From assembly GCF_000003815.2 (NCBI RefSeq), contig NC_049992.1:19851760-19915759 (forward strand): DNA of 64,000 nucleotides, in the 5' to 3' direction. The notes beneath the pieces are model-generated. The model saw nothing but the letters and a program-made list of their open reading frames with translations, had not been told where the DNA came from and ran no database searches. This DNA comes from Branchiostoma floridae (Eukaryota; Chordata; Leptocardii; Amphioxiformes; Branchiostomatidae). Below are positions 59,266-64,000 of the stretch, one piece after another. A program made the translations under genes and the position numbers. Every line of letters starts with the position of its first letter. Within the stretch, counting starts at the first letter, position 1.

Positions 59266-60060
59266 TGTTTGTATATTTGAACCCAGCGAGACCGCAGGCG
59301 AGATCGCCGTCTGGTAGAGTGGGGGACCTCTGTCTAAAACATGTCTATTTTCTAATACTATTGTCAAATATATTATGTTTATAATCTTTTTTCTCCATTT
59401 ACTAAAACTGTGAGAACACAGGCGCACTTTTCTTGGTACTAAATCTTTGTAGTTTTATTACATGTTGCTATCTTTAATAACAACTTTGACCAAAAGTCAC
59501 TTAATAAAGAAAAGAAATTTACCCTGCTGACATATACAAGCTATTCTAGAATTCTGACCAAGTTTTTGAATATGAATTAATCACCAAGCTCTCGCATTAA
59601 AAGGTATTGTTTAGACCAGTTTTCTACACAGCGACCTGTTCTTGGTTCTGAACTCTTTCCATACAAGAGCACGGTTTGTTCGTTACAAGTAGCAGTACAA
59701 AGTCCTCTGAATGTGCCAAAAAGCGCGCTTTGTACACTGTTCCGGATCCCGTAACATTACCCAATGACGGTAATAAATTCATACTATTGTTCTCCATAAG
59801 ACCTTGACAGAAGCTCATCTAATGCCGGTATATCAGGCATGGATCAACTGTTTTTTATATTCAACTGACTGACATGTATTGCAGTTCTAAAAAGCACTGC
59901 AATTCTAGTTAGAATAACTAGGGGACGTTTTTGAACCATAACATCGAATCCTCTATGACGCATCTTGTATGATGGTAGTTCTATCAACAATCAACAAAAA
60001 ATCATCAATACGCTTATGTGTGTCTGTGTATGTTCTTGTGTCGCTGCTTGTATGTGCACG

Positions 60061-60070
60061 TTACTCTGCT

Positions 60071-60147
<77 letters not shown>

Positions 60148-60165
60148 GTGTGTGTGTGTGTGTGC
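60061..60165. repeat. (GT)n microsatellite
   Basis: Nearly uninterrupted GT run of about 90 bases with one GC, followed by GT-rich sequence to ~60250. Confidence 0.98.
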
Positions 60166-60440
60166 TTTTCTGTATGTACGTGTGTCTGTTTGTGGTTGTG
60201 TGTGAGCTTCTGTGTTGCACTTGTGTTTGTCAAGTTGTGTGTATGTGTTTCACCATAAACACGTGAAGGATCATTCTTGTCATTTAAAGTGCGTTTTGGT
60301 GCTGCTCCTGATTGTTATGGTGGAAAAGGTGGATCAGTGATCAGCAAAAACGTGTGCACGAGGGATATTCGTATGTCGGTGAGAAAACCCTCTGAAATAG
60401 AAGCCAGTGTACTAATAAACGGACACAAACACTGAGACAA

Positions 60441-60523
60441 TCACACACACACGAACGCACGCACGCACACACACACACACAAAAAAACACAGACATATAC
60501 ATGCGCACTCACACGCACACAGA

Positions 60524-60560
<37 letters not shown>
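60441..60560. repeat. (CA)n microsatellite
   Basis: CA run with CGCACGCA and AAAAAA interruptions, 280 bp from the (GT)n run, so the two could pair as an inverted repeat. Confidence 0.97.
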
Positions 60561-60564
<4 letters not shown>

Positions 60565-60569
60565 CTAGA

Positions 60570-61850
60570 GTGTTACGCCAAAAGCCGGTTTGCCGGGAAC
60601 TCAAATACAACAAACATACGTATGTCGTCATACAAGACCGTTCTCATCTTGTTTTCTTGCAATTGTTCATAATCGTTTGCGCTCGTGCTGTATGTAATGT
60701 TGTCTTTGGTCACGATGTGTTTTATTATAAGATATTTAAAAAAATGTTCACCAAGAAGTAATATGCGTTAACTGTGGATGGTCCAGGAGATTTCGGTCAA
60801 CTTGTTGTTTTGATCAACGTTTGTAAATCGTGTAACAACACCACGCATCTGCTTGAAGATTAAACAGAGATAACTACCCTAGACAACCTGCCGATAACCT
60901 GCCTGAGGTTTCACGCAGAGGCGCTCCAGCTATGTTGCCAGTATCGAGTTCGCTTGAGCGGAAGGGAATGTGTTAATGCCGAAGCAGAACTCTCTCAGCT
61001 TTTCCTTATACAGGTTTATCGATCGTTGTTTTCTTCCGTTGTTTTTCTTTTGTTGTTTTCCCTCTGTAACGTTGAGTGTAGTATTTGTAAAACCACTTTT
61101 GTATAAAGAAAGTAGGGAAGATATGACGAAGATGCATATCACGTACGGGGACTATAGAAAATTTTGAGTGACATGGCTGAAATTCTTCGGATAACGAACT
61201 GCCAACAAAAGGTTAGGTTGTGGAAAACAAGTTACATATGGAAGTAACCTTTAATTGGAATTTTATTTGGTGGAATTGAAACATTAGTGTATTATGTGTT
61301 AGCTAAGATGAAAGTATTAGACACTATAATGAGAAAGTACAGACTGAAGGTTATGCGAATATTGTAATCGGCTAAGTTGTCCTACAGAGATATGATTTTT
61401 GAATGTCTTACAGAGATATGATTGACAAAAAATCGCATTCATTATGAACAAATGACTTATTACACAGAATATTATACATTTACCTCATTCATTCTTAACT
61501 CAGACATTGGATCTTTTACTCAGATGATTTAAAGGTACACAATACATGAATAAGTAATTCCGAATTGTGGACTGTTTTGTAAAATAACAATTGCTTTTTG
61601 ATGAGCGCGGAACTTAATCGTACGATATTAAGTAGCATACATTTTACTTAAGGTACTAAAACTAGTATCTATTGGAAAGTAACACCCCATTTGGAGCTAT
61701 GGACCCATCTCGTTTAAATGCAAAAGGAAATGCCACTATAAAACAAATAACATAAAAAGACATAGATATATTAACAAATACCAGCCTAGGCACCTTCGAA
61801 TTCGCCATGGACGTTGAAAAGGTCGAGCCACGATTGCTTTCTTTTGATTG
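60570..61850. other. Upstream flank of the TMEM45-like gene
   Basis: AT-rich and without coding signal. A TTTGATTGCAG acceptor sits at 61843-61853, seven bases before the TMEM45-like ATG, so a non-coding 5' exon of that gene is expected somewhere in this stretch. Confidence 0.45.
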
Positions 61851-61859
61851 CAGACATCA

Positions 61860-62540
61860 ATGGGGGATTTTATAGGCCATGCTGTTCCGGGCACCATTCT
61901 GCTATTGTTTGGCCTGTGGTGGTCCATCAAATACTCCGTCAGGTGGGCCAGTCGGGTAAGGGGCCGTGAGACGAGCTCAGCTGCAGCGCGCTGTAACTGT
62001 GGTCCAAGTCGTTTCCTGAAGAGGCTTCCTGTAGAAGGACTGTGCAAAACTATACTCGGAACATCAGGTACCAGAAACATTTCATGAATGGTTGTCATTC
62101 TGTCTGTTGTATGCATAAAAAACATCATTTAGTTCGTACCATACCGTACATAAGCGAGTATGACTATGCATGTATGTGTAATAAAAAAACTATGTATATC
62201 GTACATAAAGCTTACACAAAACGATTGCGAATAAGATCAGCAAGGTGCATACCACTACGTATGGAAATGTGTTGATACCCAAATCGTACAATGTAAGAAT
62301 ACTCACAGTAGTTCCTTGGGTTCCGTATTTATTAACAACATACTTCTAGATAAATACATTTCATATAATGAGGCCGGAATCCAAAGATAAACGTTTTTGG
62401 GGCCAGGAAAAAGAAGTCCATATCAATATTGAGACTGTGCTGAAATGTGGAAACAAACAAGCAAGGAAACAAACAAACAAACAAACAAAGAAACAGACAG
62501 ACAGACAGACAGACGGACAGACAGGCAGACAGACAGACAG

Positions 62541-62573
<33 letters not shown>

Positions 62574-63828
62574 ACAATTTTATTTGCGCCAGGCCGGCAC
62601 TGAAAGGCTAAACCCAGCTGGCATGCGGATGGTGTAAACAAACAGATGTATTTTGTTTCAGGAATATTCTTGGAACAGCATGTCGGCAATTGGACGCTCA
62701 TTGATCCCGTAACTTCAGAGTTCCACATGGTAGGTATCTGGCAACACACCACCATGGATCTGTTCCTCGTCCTGAACGGGTTCTGTGATGTTGTGATTGC
62801 ACTGGGAGCGCCTGTGCCCAGAGGAATAGACCACGTCTCCCTGTCGATGGCGTATGCAGTAGAAGGACTGTTGTTCTTCTATCACGTGCACGGCCGTACT
62901 TGCGTGGACGTCCGTCTCCACATGCTGCTGGTGCTGGCTGCGGGTTTGTGTGCTGCTGCGAGTGGGCTGGAGGCCTGGAAGTCTGACATCTTACTACTGC
63001 CCATGTTGCGGACAGCATGTACTCTTCAACAGGGCACCTGGTTCTGGCAGGTCAGATATTGTTGTGCTTTGTACATGAAAGGAATCATAATTTTCTTTAT
63101 TTTTCTTTTGTTTTCTTTTTGCATTGACGTAAGTACGAGATCTTGTGGCGTAACGACAGCATGTCTGGCGGCTCTGAACCTACAGGTCTCGAGTTCGAAT
63201 CCTGTCCTGTCACAGAACTTGTGTTCTTGGTAATTGCACTTAACACAATTTCCCCACTTTACTCACGTAAAATGAGTATATAGTTTCGGGTATGGGCGTC
63301 CATCGGAGAAGACGTAAAATCGAGGCCCCACGTAATGTAGAGGTTGACGGTGATTCCGATTCAAAACCAAACCAAGCGTAAACCGGGTCAGGAGTGACCG
63401 CACGCTAGCCAGCCTCCACATAATTCATCTTCGACCTTGTTCATGTTACAGAACTGACAGATTCTTTGAGGTTTTTCGGCTGTGCCCTCCTGATTCACCA
63501 ATAAGAAATGCGAAACAAGAGAGTTGAAAGAGCTTGCCATAATGTACTGTCTCAAGCTAAAGTATAGCATTTTTTATTATTATTTTTTTTTCAGATCGCT
63601 TTCATCTTATATTCCCCCTTTCCTGGCCACGATTGGGACCTGGACAGCCATGAGAACATGATGTTTGTCTCCATGGCGTTCTGTTGGCACTTGCTGGGTG
63701 TCCTGCTCTTCATGTGTGTTGTGTACACAGTAGTCTATCACATCTACCGAGCCAAGGAGAAACAGTTAGGTACCGACATGGAGCTGGGACTGATGCAGAC
63801 ACACTCGGACTCCGATATGGACCAATAA
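61860..63828 (+). CDS. TMEM45-type multi-pass membrane protein (DUF716 family)
   Basis: Three exons, 61860-62067, 62662-63050 and 63595-63828, joined in frame (phases 1 and 0): 276 aa, the size of vertebrate TMEM45A/B (~275). The N-terminus MGDFIGHAVPGTILLLFGLW corresponds to the family's conserved GH(A)LPG start. Other family landmarks are WQH-T-M-LF in exon 2, the EGLLFFYHVHGR block, LQQGTWFWQ at the end of exon 2, and FCWHLLG in exon 3. About seven hydrophobic segments are visible, so it is an integral membrane protein. The family's biochemical role is not well defined, so no reaction is given. The tail is acidic (ELGLMQTHSDSDMDQ). An AG directly before the ATG exon suggests an upstream non-coding exon. 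Intron 1 has a simple repeat and intron 2 a SINE. Confidence 0.93.
62455..62573. repeat. (AAAC)n and (ACAG)n tetranucleotide array in TMEM45-like intron 1
   Basis: AAACAAACAAAC followed by about 25 ACAG units with a few ACGG and AGGC variants, ending ~90 bases before exon 2. Confidence 0.97.
63140..63400 (+). mobile_element. tRNA-derived SINE in TMEM45-like intron 2
   Basis: Head with TGTGGCGTAACGACAGCATG (A-box region) and GAGTTCGAATCC (63191-63202, perfect B box), then body ACTTGTGTTCTTGGTAATTG and CGGAGAAGACGTAAAATCGA. Same family as 56815-57315. Confidence 0.8.
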
Positions 63829-64000
63829 CACATACCACCGGGTCAATGCTAACACCTGTCAACCTTGCAACTAGATAACTACTACTTTTACAAAGAGGGA
63901 CCTTCCGATAACAAGTTCGACATATTCTAGAGGAGAATGAGGTAGGATTGCAGATTAGTCCACCAACCTCGCATAAGTATCTTTTACTTTTAGGACCGCT

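Noticed and set aside
61736-62128. 130-codon minus-strand frame
   Set aside because: Antisense of TMEM45-like exon 1.
62423-62755. Cys-Leu-Ser-Val repeat frame
   Set aside because: Translation of the (ACAG)n array plus antisense of TMEM45-like exon 2.

Overview
The window reads as nuclear DNA of an invertebrate animal, most likely a deuterostome such as amphioxus (Branchiostoma). Coding sequence is split into short exons with GT/AG borders in long AT-rich introns, neuronal-type receptor genes are arranged in tandem, and the spaces between exons are packed with small inverted-repeat elements, tRNA-derived SINEs, LINE tails and (CA)n runs. The lancelet assignment is an inference from this style; nothing in the sequence names the species. 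There is one 100-N assembly gap (50891-50990).

Layout. 1178-1453 (+) is the last coding exon of an EF-hand protein of the neuronal calcium sensor (NCS) type; its upstream exon lies left of the window. 9432-17899 (+) and 19877-30263 (+) are two complete ten-exon genes for paralogous glycine-receptor-like, anion-type Cys-loop channels (494 and 486 aa predicted). 31793-38124 (-) is a complete two-exon NCS gene (237 aa), paralogous to the left one, inverted, and convergent with the second receptor. From 38125 to about 58700 I find only mobile elements, satellites and unassigned sequence, plus one odd repeat-bounded open stretch at 55021-55752. 58748-58920 (-) is the last exon of an unrecognised gene. 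61860-63828 (+) is a complete three-exon TMEM45-type membrane protein gene (276 aa).

Most notable: both receptors carry a separate 183-nt exon, phase 1 at both ends, encoding 61 residues with eight cysteines at identical spacing (C-x6-C-x7-C-x6-C-x10-C-x2-C-x6-C-x7-C). It lies between the Cys-loop and M1, where vertebrate glycine receptors have the short two-cysteine loop C that caps the ligand site. A symmetric exon is the classic form of a shuffled extracellular module, so these look like pentameric channels with an added cysteine-rich domain at the agonist site. Skipping the exon would keep the frame.

Mobile DNA. Recurring families include a ~250-bp inverted-repeat element with 3-bp TWA target duplications (8 copies, PIF/Harbinger-like), two ~950-bp elements in TTAA duplications with two-tier inverted repeats (piggyBac-like), a GGTCCAGGTCCGG-containing element (hAT-like), a 350-540-bp family ending in AAGGCCATGTTGATTTGATT, a CAAGCAACTGGATAT-ended family, a GAATGC-rich family, short fold-back elements starting TAGCCTGRGTACC, and a SINE family.
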